From contig NZ_JACHMM010000001.1 of NCBI RefSeq assembly GCF_014204975.1, positions 4,030,001 to 4,094,000 of the forward strand: a stretch of DNA of 64,000 bases, in the 5' to 3' direction. A model generated the notes under the pieces. That model saw only the letters and a list, made by a program, of their open reading frames with translations. It did no database searches and was not told the origin of the DNA. Positions 25,894-36,622 of this stretch are shown piece after piece; the stretch's first letter is position 1, and each line of letters begins with the position of its first letter. The translations under genes and the position numbers were made by a program. The stretch comes from Jiangella mangrovi (lineage in GTDB: Bacteria; Actinomycetota; Actinomycetes; Jiangellales; Jiangellaceae).

Positions 25894-26730
25894 TCAGCGC
25901 ACCGGCGCGATGGGGCCGTCGGGCCGGACGTTGCGGCCGGCGACGACCTCTTCGACGATCTGGGCGACCGCCTGCTCGTCGCGCTGCCGGAAGCCGGCCT
26001 CGTCGACCACCGCCACGATGGGGTAGATGTGCCGCTGCAGGTCGGGACCGCCGGTCGCGGAGTCGTCGTCGGCGGCGTCGTACAGCGCCTGCACCGTGAT
26101 GGCGATGGCGTCGTCGACCGCGAGGTCGTCGCGGTACAGCTTCTTCAGCGCACCGCGGGCGAACACCGAGCCGGAGCCGACCGAGAAGAACTGGTGCTCC
26201 TCGTACCGGCCGCCGGTGACGTCGTAGGAGAAGATGCGGCCCTGGCCGGAGCCCTGGTCGTAGCCGGCGAAGAGCGGCACCACGGCCAGCCCCTGCATGG
26301 CCATGCCGAGGTTGCCGCGGATCATGTGCGAGAGCCGGTTGGCCTTGCCCTCGAGCGAGAGCACGGTGCCCTCGATCTTCTCGTAATGTTCCAACTCGAG
26401 CTGGAACAACCGGATGAGCTCGAGGCCCAGGCCGGCCGCGCCGGCCATGCCGACCGCGGAGTACTCGTCGGCCTGGAAGACCTTCTGGATGTCGCGCTGG
26501 GCGATCATGTTGCCCATGGTGGCCCGCCGGTCGCCGGCCATGACCACGCCGCCCGGGAACGTCGTGGCCACCAGCGTGGTGGCGTGCGGCGTCAGCCCGC
26601 CGAGGTCGCCGGCCGGCACGCGGTTCCCCGGCAGCAGCTCGGGCGAGTGCTGCCGCAGGAACTCGGTGAACGACGACGTCCCCGGGTTCAGGAACTCCGC
26701 CGGCAGGCTGCCGATGCGCGACACATCCAC
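25894..26730 (-). CDS. prcB: Proteasome subunit beta
   Basis: The 278-residue precursor has a roughly 50-residue propeptide ([19 protein letters not shown]) cut before Thr51 in [14 protein letters not shown], by alignment with characterised PrcB; Thr51 is the catalytic nucleophile. [16 protein letters not shown] and [14 protein letters not shown] are conserved. The beta rings form the proteolytic chamber. The GTG start touches the pup stop codon, so the ribosome site lies inside the end of pup. Confidence 0.97.
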   Translation of the reverse strand: MDVSRIGSLPAEFLNPGTSSFTEFLRQHSPELLPGNRVPAGDLGGLTPHATTLVATTFPGGVVMAGDRRATMGNMIAQRDIQKVFQADEYSAVGMAGAAGLGLELIRLFQLELEHYEKIEGTVLSLEGKANRLSHMIRGNLGMAMQGLAVVPLFAGYDQGSGQGRIFSYDVTGGRYEEHQFFSVGSGSVFARGALKKLYRDDLAVDDAIAITVQALYDAADDDSATGGPDLQRHIYPIVAVVDEAGFRQRDEQAVAQIVEEVVAGRNVRPDGPIAPVR

Positions 26731-26940
26731 TTACTCTCCACCCTTCTGCACGAACGACCGGACGAAGTCCTCGGCGTTCTCCTCCAGCACCTCGTCGATC
26801 TCATCGAGAATGGAGTCGACGTCGTCGTCGATCTTGTCCTGCCGCTCCTTGAGCTCTTCGCTCGACTCGGTCGCCGCGGTGTCCTCGACGTCCTCGTTCT
26901 TCCGCGGCTGCTTGTGACCGCCGGTTGTCTCACGCGCCAT
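26731..26940 (-). CDS. pup: Prokaryotic ubiquitin-like protein Pup
   Basis: The 69-residue protein is hydrophilic and mostly disordered, with the conserved C-terminal helix region ([20 protein letters not shown]) and tail [11 protein letters not shown]. The last residue is Glu, so it is ready for PafA without Dop deamidation (mycobacterial Pup ends in Gln). The ATG at 26940 has a GGAGG site; an upstream frame to 26955 adds five residues and is less likely. Pup tags proteins for the Mpa/ARC-proteasome. Confidence 0.97.
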   Translation of the reverse strand: MARETTGGHKQPRKNEDVEDTAATESSEELKERQDKIDDDVDSILDEIDEVLEENAEDFVRSFVQKGGE

Positions 26941-27088
26941 CTCGCCAACCTCCACCTGGTCGCCTTGAGAACGACCCTATCCAGAGGTGGTGACATCTTG
27001 CCGCCCCGGGACACCGGATCGGGGCAGAGATTTTCCACTTACGCCGACAGCGCAACCCCCGCCGCAGGTCGCGAGCGGGGTCGCCGGG

Positions 27089-28600
27089 TCAGCGGGAGGT
27101 GAGGCGTCCGACGAGGTCGCCCGCGGTGTCGCACTGGTCGAGGAGGTCGCCGACGTGCGCCTTGGTGCCGCGGGTGGGGTCGAGCGTCGGAACCCGCTGC
27201 AGCGCCTCGCGCCCGGGCAGGTCGAAGATCACGGAGTCCCACGAGGCGGCCGCGATGGACTCGGCGTACTTGTCCAGGCACCGGCCGCGGAAGTAGGCCC
27301 GGGTGTCCTCGGGCGGCAGGTGGACGGCGTCGTCGATCTGCTGGTCGGTGACGACGCGCTGCATGCGGCCCTTGGCGACGAGGCGTCGATAGAGGCCGCG
27401 CTCGGGCCGGATGTCTGCGTACTGCAGGTCGATGAGGTGCAGCTTCGGGTGCGACCAGTCCATGCCGTCGCGGTCGCGGTACTGCTGCAGCAGCGACAGC
27501 TTGGCCACCCAGTCGAGCTGGTCGGACAGCGACATGGGGTCGGTGGCCAGCGCGTGCAGCGTGGCCTCCCAGCGGGCCAGGACGTCGGCCGTGACGGGGT
27601 CGACGTCGGCGCCGTAGCGGTCCTCGACGAACTTGCGGGCCTGCTCGGCGTACTCGGTCTGGAGCTGGACGGCGGTCAGCTTGCGGCCGTCGGCGAGCTC
27701 GACCTGGTGCGCGAGCGTGGGGTCGTGCGAGATCTCGTGCAGGGCGCCCACGGGCCGCGACACCGCGAGGTCACCGCCGAGGAAGCCGTCCTCGATCATG
27801 GCCAGTACGAGCGCCGTCGTGCCGAGCTTGAGGTACGTCGAGATCTCGGACAGGTTGGCGTCGCCGATGATGACGTGGAGCCGGCGGTACCGCTCGGGGT
27901 CGGCGTGCGGCTCGTCGCGGGTGTTGATGATGGGGCGCTTGAGGGTGGTCTCGAGGCCGACCTCGACCTCGAAGTAGTCGGCGCGCTGCGAGATCTGGAA
28001 TCCGTGGCCGCTGCCGTCCTGGCCGATGCCGACCCGCCCCGCGCCCGTCACGACCTGGCGCGACACGAAGAACGGGATGAGGTGGCGGACGATGTCGGCG
28101 AACGGCGTGCTGCGGTTCATCAGGTAGTTCTCGTGGCAGCCGTACGACGCGCCCTTGTTGTCGGTGTTGTTCTTGTACAGCTGGATGGGCTGCGCGCCGG
28201 GCAGCCGGCCGGCCCAGGTGGCCGCGACGCCCATGATGGCCTCGCCGGCCTTGTCCCAGATGACGGCGTCGCGCGGCGACGTGACCTCGGGCGAGGAGTA
28301 CTCCGGGTGCGCGTGGTCGACGTAGAGCCGGGCGCCGTTGGTGAGGATGAGGTTGGCCAGCCCGATCTCCTCGTCGGTGAGCTGGCTGGGGTCGGCTCCC
28401 CCACGCGAGAGCTCGAACCCGCGGGCGTCGCGCAGCGGGTTCTCCTCTTCGAAGTCCCAGCGGGCCCGGCGCGCGTGCGCACGCTGCGCGGCGTAGCCGT
28501 TGACCACCTGCGACGACGCCAACATGGAGTTGGCGGCAGGGTTGCTGGGCACCGAGATGCCGTATTCGGTCTCGATTCCCATGATGCGCCGGGCACTCAT
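27089..28600 (-). CDS. dop: Dop, depupylase/Pup deamidase
   Basis: The 503-residue protein starts [18 protein letters not shown]. It shares the PafA fold ([40 protein letters not shown]) but has the Dop-specific loop ([13 protein letters not shown], then [17 protein letters not shown]). Because this genome's Pup already ends in Glu, Dop should act mainly to remove Pup from tagged proteins. It is the first gene of the dop-pup-prcB-prcA run; 148 bp separate it from pup. Confidence 0.97.
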   Translation of the reverse strand: MSARRIMGIETEYGISVPSNPAANSMLASSQVVNGYAAQRAHARRARWDFEEENPLRDARGFELSRGGADPSQLTDEEIGLANLILTNGARLYVDHAHPEYSSPEVTSPRDAVIWDKAGEAIMGVAATWAGRLPGAQPIQLYKNNTDNKGASYGCHENYLMNRSTPFADIVRHLIPFFVSRQVVTGAGRVGIGQDGSGHGFQISQRADYFEVEVGLETTLKRPIINTRDEPHADPERYRRLHVIIGDANLSEISTYLKLGTTALVLAMIEDGFLGGDLAVSRPVGALHEISHDPTLAHQVELADGRKLTAVQLQTEYAEQARKFVEDRYGADVDPVTADVLARWEATLHALATDPMSLSDQLDWVAKLSLLQQYRDRDGMDWSHPKLHLIDLQYADIRPERGLYRRLVAKGRMQRVVTDQQIDDAVHLPPEDTRAYFRGRCLDKYAESIAAASWDSVIFDLPGREALQRVPTLDPTRGTKAHVGDLLDQCDTAGDLVGRLTSR

Positions 28601-28648
28601 GCATCGAGCCTACGGCAGCAACCGCCGTCCACCACGCGCGGCGGACCG

Positions 28649-29206
28649 TCAGGCGAGCACCAGTCGCAGGACCGGCCGCTCGGGCGAGCGCCGCGCGACC
28701 TCGGTGAACCCGGCCCGCAGGAACGTCGGTGCGTATCCGGTGCTGGTCGACGACGGCGACACGGTGCCGTCCAGAGGGTAGGCCTCGACGGCGGGCGCCC
28801 CGGCCGCGCGAGCATGGTCGACGGCGGCCTCGACCAGCGCCGACGTGACGCCGCGCCTGCGGTGGGTCTTGCGGACGTAGAAGCAGGTGATCGCCCAGAC
28901 GGGGACGTCGTCGACCCGCCGCAGCCGCCAGGGCCGGTCGAGCGCCGGGACGGCGTCGCGGGGCGTCAGCTGGCACCAGCCGACCGCGGTGTCCCCGGAC
29001 AGGGCCAGCAGCCCGGGCGGCGGACCGGCCGCCACCACCGCCCGGAAATCGTCGTGGTTCGCCGACGGCGGCCGCTTCCGGTACTCCGGGCCGAGGCGCC
29101 ACGCCATGCACCAGCAACGCGCCGCCGGTCCCCCGCTGTCGGCCATGAGCTCCTCGAACGCCGGCCACAGCGCCTCGGTCAGCGGCTCGACCCGCAGCTC
29201 GGCCAC
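28649..29206 (-). CDS. GNAT-family N-acetyltransferase
   Basis: The 185-residue protein starts VAELRVEPLTEALWPAFEEL at GTG 29206. The acetyl-CoA site is visible as VWAITCFYVRKTHRRRGVTSALVEAAVDHA (motif A, RRRGV), and the C-terminal YAPTFLRAGFTEVAR is typical. A Cys-Trp-Cys-Met stretch near residue 32 is seen in a GNAT subgroup of unknown substrate. It starts 8 bp after the Gfo/Idh gene stop and lies 48 bp before dop. Confidence 0.85.
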   Translation of the reverse strand: MAELRVEPLTEALWPAFEELMADSGGPAARCWCMAWRLGPEYRKRPPSANHDDFRAVVAAGPPPGLLALSGDTAVGWCQLTPRDAVPALDRPWRLRRVDDVPVWAITCFYVRKTHRRRGVTSALVEAAVDHARAAGAPAVEAYPLDGTVSPSSTSTGYAPTFLRAGFTEVARRSPERPVLRLVLA

Positions 29207-29213
29207 GGTCCGG

Positions 29214-30230
29214 TCACCCCAGCGGCGCCGGATCCGGATACCGGACGCCGAGCCCGGCCAGCGCCTGGTCGAGGATGTCGGCGATCTCGACGGTGTCCGT
29301 GAGCGGCATCTCGGGGCACTCGGTGCGGCCCTCGCGGACCGCCTGGGCGACGGCGCGCAGCATGGGCACGTAGCCGCGGCCCTCCTTCTCCCACTCGAAC
29401 GTCTGCGTCTCCTCGACGCCGCGGCCGGGAGCGTGCACGAGCCGCATGCTGGTGGCGGCGTGGAACCGCGGTGGCACCTCGATGCGCCCCGTGGTGCCCA
29501 TGACCAGCGCGGCTCCGGGGATCGGCGACACCAGCGACGCGTCGAGGTGCGCGCGGACGCCGTCGGGCCAGGTGAGGAGGAGCCCGGCCTCGTTGTCGAC
29601 GCCCTGCTCGTTGAGCGTGCCGGTGACGGTGAGCGCCGTCGGCCGGCCGAGCAGCATCTGCGCGAACGCGACCGGATAGATGCCGACGTCGAGCAGCACG
29701 CCGCCGCCCAGCGCCGGGTCCCACAGCCGGTCGCTGCGGTCCGTCGGCGCGACGAAGCCGAGGTCGGCCGACACCGCACGGACGTCGCCGATGGCGCCGT
29801 CGGCCACGAGCTGACGCAGCTGCACGACGAGCGGGTTGAACCGCGTCCACATGGCTTCCATGCAGAACACGCCGCGCTCGCGGGCGAGGCCGGCCAGCCG
29901 CGTCGTCTCGGCCAGTGACGTGGTGAACGCCTTCTCGCACAGCACCGCCTTGCCCGCGTCGAGGGCCAGTTCGACGACGGGGGCGTGCTGCGCGTGCGGG
30001 GTGGCGATGTAGACGACGTCGACGGCGGGGTCGTCGACCAGGGCGCGGACGTCGTCGTGGGCCGACGTGGCGGCGTCGCCGAACTCGCGGGCGAACGCCC
30101 CGGCGCGGTCCAGCTTCCGCGAGCTGACCGCGGCGAGCCGGCTGTGCTCGAGCCCGCGCAGGTCGTCGGCGATGTTGTGGGCGATGTTGCCGGTGGCGAC
30201 GACGCCCCAGCCGATGGTCCGCTCGGTCAT
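29214..30230 (-). CDS. Gfo/Idh/MocA-family oxidoreductase
   Basis: The 338-residue protein has an N-terminal NAD(P)-binding fold (TIGWGVVATGNIAHNIADDL), the family motif LDAGKAVLCEKAFTTS with its EK pair, and a C-terminal alpha/beta domain (PALGGGVLLDVGIYPVAFAQ). Members oxidise or reduce sugars, inositols or trans-dihydrodiols. No sugar pathway surrounds it, so the substrate is open. It sits between arc and dop on the same strand and looks unrelated to pupylation. Confidence 0.9.
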   Translation of the reverse strand: MTERTIGWGVVATGNIAHNIADDLRGLEHSRLAAVSSRKLDRAGAFAREFGDAATSAHDDVRALVDDPAVDVVYIATPHAQHAPVVELALDAGKAVLCEKAFTTSLAETTRLAGLARERGVFCMEAMWTRFNPLVVQLRQLVADGAIGDVRAVSADLGFVAPTDRSDRLWDPALGGGVLLDVGIYPVAFAQMLLGRPTALTVTGTLNEQGVDNEAGLLLTWPDGVRAHLDASLVSPIPGAALVMGTTGRIEVPPRFHAATSMRLVHAPGRGVEETQTFEWEKEGRGYVPMLRAVAQAVREGRTECPEMPLTDTVEIADILDQALAGLGVRYPDPAPLG

Positions 30231-30270
30231 GCCCGGAACCCTACGCGGACCCGGACCGGCCCCGGAACGG

Positions 30271-30307
30271 CGAGGCGCCGCCCCGCTGGTCGCGGGACGG
30301 CGCCTCG
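30271..30307 (-). terminator. Terminator-like hairpin after arc
   Basis: Perfect 10-bp arms CGAGGCGCCG (30271-30280) and CGGCGCCTCG (30298-30307) with a 17-base loop lie 16 bp beyond the arc stop in its direction of transcription. It separates arc from the Gfo/Idh gene. Confidence 0.6.
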
Positions 30308-30322
30308 TGCGGCCTCTGGGTA

Positions 30323-32008
30323 TCAGAGGTACTGGCCGGTGTTCGCCACCGTGTCGATGGAGCGGCCGGCCTCGTTGCCCTGCTTGCCGGAGATGAGCGT
30401 CCGGATGTAGACGATGCGCTCGCCCTTCTTGCCGGAGATGCGGGCCCAGTCGTCGGGGTTGGTGGTGTTCGGGAGGTCCTCGTTCTCCTTGAACTCGTCG
30501 AAGCACGCGGTGAGCAGGTGCTGCACCCGCAGGCCCTTGGAGCCGGAGTCGAGGAGGTCCTTGATCGCCATCTTCTTCGCGCGGTCGACGATGTTCTGGA
30601 TCATTGCGCCGGAGTTGAAGTCGCGGAAGTACAGGACCTCTTTGTCGCCGTTGGCGTACGTGACCTCGAGGAAGCGGTTCTCCTCGGACTCGGAGTACAT
30701 CTTCTCGACCGAGCGCTGGATCATGGCCGACGTGGTGGCCGCCGGGTCGCCGCCGTGCTCGGCGAGGTCGTCGGCGTGCAGCGGCAGGGTGGTCGTGAGG
30801 TACTTGCTGAAGATGTCGCGGGCCGCCTCGGCGTCGGGCCGCTCGATCTTGATCTTCACGTCCAGCCGGCCGGGCCGCAGGATGGCCGGGTCGATCATGT
30901 CCTCGCGGTTCGAGGCGCCGATGACGATGACGTTCTCGAGGCTCTCGACACCGTCGATCTCGCTCAGCAGCTGCGGGACGATGGTGTTCTCGACGTCCGA
31001 CGAGACGCCCGAGCCGCGGGTGCGGAACAGGGAGTCCATCTCGTCGAAGAACACGATGACCGGCGTGCCCTCGCTGGCCTTCTCTCGCGCCCGCTGGAAG
31101 ACCAGGCGGATGTGCCGCTCGGTCTCGCCGACGTACTTGTTCAGCAGCTCGGGGCCCTTGATGTTGAGGAAGTACGACTTGTGCTCGGACATCCCCTTGA
31201 GCTTCGCGATCTGCTTGGCCAGCGAGTTGGCGACGGCCTTGGCGATCAGCGTCTTGCCGCACCCGGGCGGGCCGTAGAGCAGGACGCCCTTGGGCGGGCG
31301 CAGCTCGTGCTCGCGGAACAGGTCGGCGTGCAGGAACGGCAGCTCGACGGCGTCGCGGATCTGGTCGATCTGCCGCGACAGCCCGCCGATGTCGGAGTAG
31401 TCGATGTCCGGGACCTCTTCGAGGATGAGCTCCTCGACCTCGGACTTCGGGACGCGCTCGTAGACGAACCCGGCGCGCGGCTCGAGCAGCAGGGAGTCGC
31501 CTACCCGCATGCCGGAGTCGAGCAGCGGCGAGGCGATGCGCACCACGCGCTCTTCGTCGGTGTGGCCGATGACCAGGGCGCGGTCGCCGTCGGCGAGCAG
31601 CTCCTTGAGCATGACGACCTCGCCGACCTGCTCGTACTCGAGCGCCCGCACCACGTTGAGCGCCTCGTTGAGCATGACCTCCTGCCCCGGCCGGAGCCCG
31701 TCGAGCTCCACGTCGGGGCTCACCGCGACCCGGAGCTTGCGGCCGCCGGTGAAGACGTCGACCGTGCCGTCGTCGTACTTGGAGAGGAACGTGCCGAAAC
31801 CGGACGGTGGCTGGGCCAGCCGGTCGATCTCCTCCTTCAGCGCGACGATCTGGTCGCGCGCCTCGCGGAGGGTGGCTGCCAGCCGCTCGTTCTGGGCGTT
31901 CACCGATGCCAGTCGGGCTTCGAGGAAGGCCACCTCGCCGGCCATGTCGGACGGCTCGCGCCCGGACCCGCGACGGCCGTGATCGAAGCCATCGTCGTAC
32001 GACGCCAT
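30323..32008 (-). CDS. arc: Proteasomal ATPase ARC/Mpa
   Basis: The 561-residue protein has an N-terminal coiled coil (about residues 21-66, [20 protein letters not shown]), which binds Pup. Two OB-fold regions (about 70-185) and an AAA+ domain follow, with Walker A at 246-253 (GPPGCGKT) and Walker B at 318-323 (IVFFDE). The last residues GQYL are the signature that docks into the alpha ring and opens the gate. The hexamer unfolds pupylated proteins into PrcAB. Confidence 0.97.
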   Translation of the reverse strand: MASYDDGFDHGRRGSGREPSDMAGEVAFLEARLASVNAQNERLAATLREARDQIVALKEEIDRLAQPPSGFGTFLSKYDDGTVDVFTGGRKLRVAVSPDVELDGLRPGQEVMLNEALNVVRALEYEQVGEVVMLKELLADGDRALVIGHTDEERVVRIASPLLDSGMRVGDSLLLEPRAGFVYERVPKSEVEELILEEVPDIDYSDIGGLSRQIDQIRDAVELPFLHADLFREHELRPPKGVLLYGPPGCGKTLIAKAVANSLAKQIAKLKGMSEHKSYFLNIKGPELLNKYVGETERHIRLVFQRAREKASEGTPVIVFFDEMDSLFRTRGSGVSSDVENTIVPQLLSEIDGVESLENVIVIGASNREDMIDPAILRPGRLDVKIKIERPDAEAARDIFSKYLTTTLPLHADDLAEHGGDPAATTSAMIQRSVEKMYSESEENRFLEVTYANGDKEVLYFRDFNSGAMIQNIVDRAKKMAIKDLLDSGSKGLRVQHLLTACFDEFKENEDLPNTTNPDDWARISGKKGERIVYIRTLISGKQGNEAGRSIDTVANTGQYL

Positions 32009-32133
32009 CTCGCACCTCCTCGTAAGGGGGTCGTCTATAGCCAGACCTTACAGTCGCCGGGCCGGAACGCCACGCAAGAGATCAGCTAGTGACCAGATGT
32101 TGACTTCCGGTCCGGCGAGTGTGGAAATCTCGT

Positions 32134-33272
<1,139 letters not shown>

Positions 33273-33360
33273 ACGTGGTGGGCGACCCAGAAAGCACCCC
33301 CGAAATCCCACATCGTGGGACCCCAAGCAGGCCCAGCGACCCGCACCCGTCGCCAGACTC

Positions 33361-33510
33361 CCCCCGTCCCCCTGATAGCTGCCCGTTCTTAGGCCGCGGG
33401 GACCCGGGTCAAGTCGAAGCCCCGGAAGCCACAGCGGCAAGCAACCCCAGAGGGCGCCGACTTGAGGCGGGTCCCCGCGGCTAAGACAATGGGCAGCAGG
33501 GGGACGGGGG
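33361..33510. repeat. Large imperfect inverted repeat, about 53 bp arms
   Basis: The left arm (33361-33416) and right arm (33458-33510) match as complements over nearly their whole length, with a 4-base insertion and a few small differences, and enclose a 41-base loop. Identical blocks include CCCCCGTCCCCCTG, CCGCGGGGACCC and TCAAGTCG. It lies 35 bp beyond the M50 protease stop and about 290 bp before trmI. The 33067-33545 gap has no gene I can support. It may be a strong terminator, a structured RNA or a degenerate mobile palindrome. Confidence 0.65.
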
Positions 33511-33545
33511 AACCCAGCGCAACCACACGAACCCGGGAGAAGACC

Positions 33546-34658
33546 TCAGCGGGCAGCCAACGCGTGGTCGACGTCGGAGCTGACGAGCACGCCGTAGACC
33601 CGGCCCTGCGCGTCGACCACCAGGTACTCCGAGGCCGGCGTGTCGCGCATGGCCTTGAGCAGCGCCTCGCCGGTGACGTCGAGGGCCAGCACCATGCCCT
33701 GCTGCAGCGACCGCGCGGACTGGCCGATGGCGACCCACGGGCGGCGCTGCTCGGGGATGGCGGCGACGGCGGCCTCCTTGACCAGGCCCGTCGGCCGGCC
33801 GGCGCTGTCGACGATGACCAGGGAGGTGACGTTGGCCTCGCGCGCCTGCCGCAACGCCTCGGAGACCGGGAGGTCGGCGGCGACGGGGGCGGCCCGGCGG
33901 GCGAGGGTGCGGGTGTCGAGTCGTGGCAGCCGGGCCCGCATGCGCCCGACGGCGAGGGCCTGGGACGCGCCGGACCAGAGCAGGGCGGCGACCAGGCCGG
34001 CCCAGACGATGGTGAGGAGGTCGGGCCGGGCACCGTCGAGGGCGAACGGCATCAGCAGCACCAGGCCGGCGAGCACCTGGCCGGAGCGGGCGGCGACGAC
34101 GGTGCCGCGGTGCTCGTCGCCGGTGATGCGCCAGACGGCGGCGCGCAGCATGTGGCCGCCGTCGAGCGGGAGGCCGGGCAGCACGTTGAAGACGCCCACG
34201 AGGAGGTTGGCGACGGTCAGCATCCAGACCAGGAAGCCGGGCACGCCGTCGTCGACGACCTGGTAGGCGAGCAGGCCGAGCCCGCCCAGCGCCAGCGACA
34301 GCGCCGGCCCGGCGGCAGAGACGACGAGGTCGCGGCCCGGCGTGGGCGCGTCGCGCTCGATCTCGGTGTGGCCGCCGAGGAAGTGCAGCGTGACGCCGCG
34401 CACCGGCAGCCCCAGCCGTAGCGCCGTCAGCGCATGACCGAGCTCGTGCACGAACACCGACGCGTAGAGCAGGACGGCGAACAGGAACGCGAGTCCGTAG
34501 GCCTCGACGTCGGAGAGCTCCGGCAGCTGGCGGAGCACGGTGTCGTGGCCCCAGGCGGTGATGAGGGCGGCGACCAGGAACCAGGTGGGGCTGATGTACA
34601 CCGGGATGCCCGCGATGCGCCCGAGACTCAGCTGCCGACCCCGACCCGTTGCCATCAT
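33546..34658 (-). CDS. Site-2 protease family (M50) with CBS domains
   Basis: The 370-residue protein has six or so membrane segments. The zinc site is HELGH at 71-75 with the third ligand in NVLPGLPLDGGH (Asp166). The C-terminal half (about 245-370) holds two CBS motifs (VTSLVIVDSAGRPTGLVKE and YLVVDAQGRVYGVLVSSDVD), which bind nucleotides and may set activity. Such rhomboid-independent intramembrane proteases cut anti-sigma factors or signal peptides. The start is one of two adjacent ATG codons. The CBS fusion is common in this M50B subgroup. Confidence 0.93.
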   Translation of the reverse strand: MMATGRGRQLSLGRIAGIPVYISPTWFLVAALITAWGHDTVLRQLPELSDVEAYGLAFLFAVLLYASVFVHELGHALTALRLGLPVRGVTLHFLGGHTEIERDAPTPGRDLVVSAAGPALSLALGGLGLLAYQVVDDGVPGFLVWMLTVANLLVGVFNVLPGLPLDGGHMLRAAVWRITGDEHRGTVVAARSGQVLAGLVLLMPFALDGARPDLLTIVWAGLVAALLWSGASQALAVGRMRARLPRLDTRTLARRAAPVAADLPVSEALRQAREANVTSLVIVDSAGRPTGLVKEAAVAAIPEQRRPWVAIGQSARSLQQGMVLALDVTGEALLKAMRDTPASEYLVVDAQGRVYGVLVSSDVDHALAAR

Positions 34659-34730
34659 CCAAGGCTACGTGGCGGCACCCCCGGCGTGGGCGGTCCCACT
34701 CTGTCGGAGGTGTGATCTACAGTCACGAAC

Positions 34731-35633
34731 ATGACGATCCGCACGCGCGCCGACCTCGGGGACGACCCCGCGGCCCCGCGCGTGCCGAGCCTGTCGCCGT
34801 CGCGCGCGGCCGATTTCATGACGTGCCCGCTGCTCTACCGCTTCCGCACCATCGACCGGCTGCCCGAGCCGCCCAGCTCCGAGGCCACCCGCGGCACCGT
34901 CGTGCACAGCGTGCTCGAGCACCTCTACGACCTCCCGGCCGGCGAGCGCACCCCGAGCCGCGCGACGGGGTTGGTGCGGCCCGCGTGGGACGAGCTGCTC
35001 GAGGCCGAGCCCGCGGTCGCCGAGCTGTTCGCCGACGACGAGGACGGCTCGGCCCTCGCCGACTGGCTGGCCAGCGCCGAGCAGCTGGTCGAGAAGTACT
35101 TCACGCTCGAGGACCCCGGCCGCCTCGAGCCGGCCGAGCGCGAGCTGTACGTCGAGACCACGCTCGACTCCGGGCTGCGGCTGCGCGGCTACGTCGACCG
35201 TCTCGACCGTGCCGAGGCCACCGGCGACCTCCGCGTCGTCGACTACAAGACCGGCAAGGCGCCGCGGGCCGGGTTCGAGCAGCGGGCCATGTTCCAGATG
35301 CGGTTCTACGCGCTCGTGCTCTGGCGGCTGCACGGGCGGGTGCCGCGGCTGCTGCAGCTCATCTACCTCGGCAGCGGCGAGCTGCTGCGCTACGAGCCCG
35401 ACGAGGCCGACCTCCGCGCCACCGAGCGCAAGCTGGCGGCGCTGTGGGCGGCCATCGAGCGCGCCACCGAGTCCGGCGACTGGCGGGCCAGCCCCAGCCG
35501 GCTCTGCGACTGGTGCTCCCACCAGGCGCTCTGCCCGGCCTACGGCGGCACCCCGCCCCCGCTGCCCGCCACCGTCGCCACAGCCGACGACGACGAGGCC
35601 CCGTCTCCCCGCACCTCCCCGGTCGACGCCTGA
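34731..35633 (+). CDS. RecB-family PD-(D/E)XK nuclease with probable Fe-S cluster
   Basis: The 300-residue protein carries a RecB-like nuclease core: GTVVHSVLEHLYDL, then GYVDRLDRAE and VVDYKTGKAP, the D...DYKTG catalytic motif. Cys32 in FMTCPLLYRF and the C-terminal CDWCSHQALCP give four cysteines in the pattern that binds a 4Fe-4S cluster in AddB and Cas4. The protein has no helicase part. It is a DNA-processing exonuclease by family. It is divergent from the M50 gene over 72 bp. No CRISPR genes are near, so it is not a Cas4. Confidence 0.9.
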   Translation: MTIRTRADLGDDPAAPRVPSLSPSRAADFMTCPLLYRFRTIDRLPEPPSSEATRGTVVHSVLEHLYDLPAGERTPSRATGLVRPAWDELLEAEPAVAELFADDEDGSALADWLASAEQLVEKYFTLEDPGRLEPAERELYVETTLDSGLRLRGYVDRLDRAEATGDLRVVDYKTGKAPRAGFEQRAMFQMRFYALVLWRLHGRVPRLLQLIYLGSGELLRYEPDEADLRATERKLAALWAAIERATESGDWRASPSRLCDWCSHQALCPAYGGTPPPLPATVATADDDEAPSPRTSPVDA

Positions 35634-35640
35634 CGCCCGC

Positions 35641-35656
35641 CCGGCGGCGCCGCCGG
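35641..35656. terminator. GC palindrome between convergent genes
   Basis: A perfect 16-bp palindrome (CCGGCGGCGCCGCCGG) fills the 25-bp gap between the convergent RecB-like and HAAS genes. It probably serves as a bidirectional terminator, though the lack of a loop makes a stable hairpin less certain. Confidence 0.4.
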
Positions 35657-35658
35657 CG

Positions 35659-36171
35659 CTACAGCATCGCGGCGAGCCCGGCGCAGGCGGCGAGCACGAC
35701 GGCGTAACCGGCCAGCACGACGGGCGCGAACCAGCGCTGCGACGGGTCGACCGGGCGGCCGGTCCGCGGGTCGCGCACCACGCGGGCCCGGACGGCCAGC
35801 AGCACGATGCCCAGCACCGCGCCGAGCAGGCCGAGCGCCAGCGTGAGCCAGGCCGGCATCCCCAGCGCGGTCTCGTCGCCGCGGACCACGGCCATGATGC
35901 CGAGCACGCTGACCGCGCCGACCAACCCGCCCATGAGCGCGTGCCCGGCGTTGCGGGTCCGCCGCTCGCGCTCGGACAGGCCGCGGACGCCGTCGCCGAT
36001 GACGCGGGCGTAGTCGGCCGGTGCGCCGAAGGCCTCGCGCGGGTCCTCGCCGGTCTCGGCGACGTGGCTGTCGACCTCGGCCAGGACCTCGCCGATGCGG
36101 TCGGCGTCGACGTCGCGCAGGCGCAGGGCGGTGAGCAGCTCGCGCCGGTACTTCTCGGTGTCGGTGATCAT
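35659..36171 (-). CDS. HAAS-domain membrane protein (DUF1700-like)
   Basis: The 170-residue protein starts MITDTEKYRRELLTALRLRD, a HAAS (HAAS signalling) domain of about 60 residues that often senses or binds partners of PadR systems. Four membrane segments follow. The start overlaps the PadR stop (ATGA). PadR-HAAS pairs in Gram-positives often regulate a membrane or transport target; here no third gene follows. Confidence 0.8.
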   Translation of the reverse strand: MITDTEKYRRELLTALRLRDVDADRIGEVLAEVDSHVAETGEDPREAFGAPADYARVIGDGVRGLSERERRTRNAGHALMGGLVGAVSVLGIMAVVRGDETALGMPAWLTLALGLLGAVLGIVLLAVRARVVRDPRTGRPVDPSQRWFAPVVLAGYAVVLAACAGLAAML

Positions 36172-36509
36172 GCGTCGGCCTTTCTGGTCAGCAGTCCGTG
36201 GGTGGTCGCGGCGAAGGCGGCCCAGCGCTCGGAGCGCTCGGCCAGCGCGGCCCGGCCGGCGGGCGTGGCGGTGAAGTACTTCCGCCCCGGCCCGCCGTCG
36301 CCCTCGCGCCACGACGACGTCACCAGCCCGTCGTCCTCGAGGCGGCCGAGGATCGGGTACAGCGTGCCGCCCTTGACCGTGCCGAAGCCGGCGTCGTCGA
36401 GCCGCCGGGCGATGACGTAGCCGTAGGTCTCCTCGTCGGCCACGACGCTCAGGACGCTGAGCGGCAGCACCGCCCGCATCCACTCGGCGGGCCATCTCTC
36501 GTCGGGCAT
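36168..36509 (-). CDS. PadR-family transcriptional regulator
   Basis: The 113-residue protein has the PadR winged helix (LPLSVLSVVADEETYGYVIARRL, GGTLYPILGRLEDDGLVTSSW) and the wing GPGRKYFTATPAGR. PadR dimers usually repress their own operon and release DNA on ligand binding. A candidate operator overlaps its start region. The neighbour on the other strand is the histidine kinase, 113 bp away. Confidence 0.93.
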   Translation of the reverse strand: MPDERWPAEWMRAVLPLSVLSVVADEETYGYVIARRLDDAGFGTVKGGTLYPILGRLEDDGLVTSSWREGDGGPGRKYFTATPAGRAALAERSERWAAFAATTHGLLTRKADA

Positions 36510-36511
36510 GG

Positions 36512-36532
36512 CTAGACAGTAACGCTACCTAG
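36512..36532. promoter_or_regulatory. Candidate PadR operator
   Basis: CTAG half-sites at both ends of a 21-bp stretch, with partly complementary centres, lie directly before the padR start codon. PadR proteins commonly bind imperfect palindromes at their own promoter. The symmetry is weak, so this is tentative. Confidence 0.35.
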
Positions 36533-36622
36533 TCAGGCTCGCAACCTAGCCTGCTGGTGGAGGCCACAGCTCCACGTCGAGGACGAGTTGCGGGCGGTGT
36601 AGTGCGGCCTACCGTTGATCGT

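Noticed and set aside
34731-35633. Cas4 of a CRISPR system
   Set aside because: No repeats or other cas genes are present, and stand-alone RecB-like proteins are common in actinomycetes.
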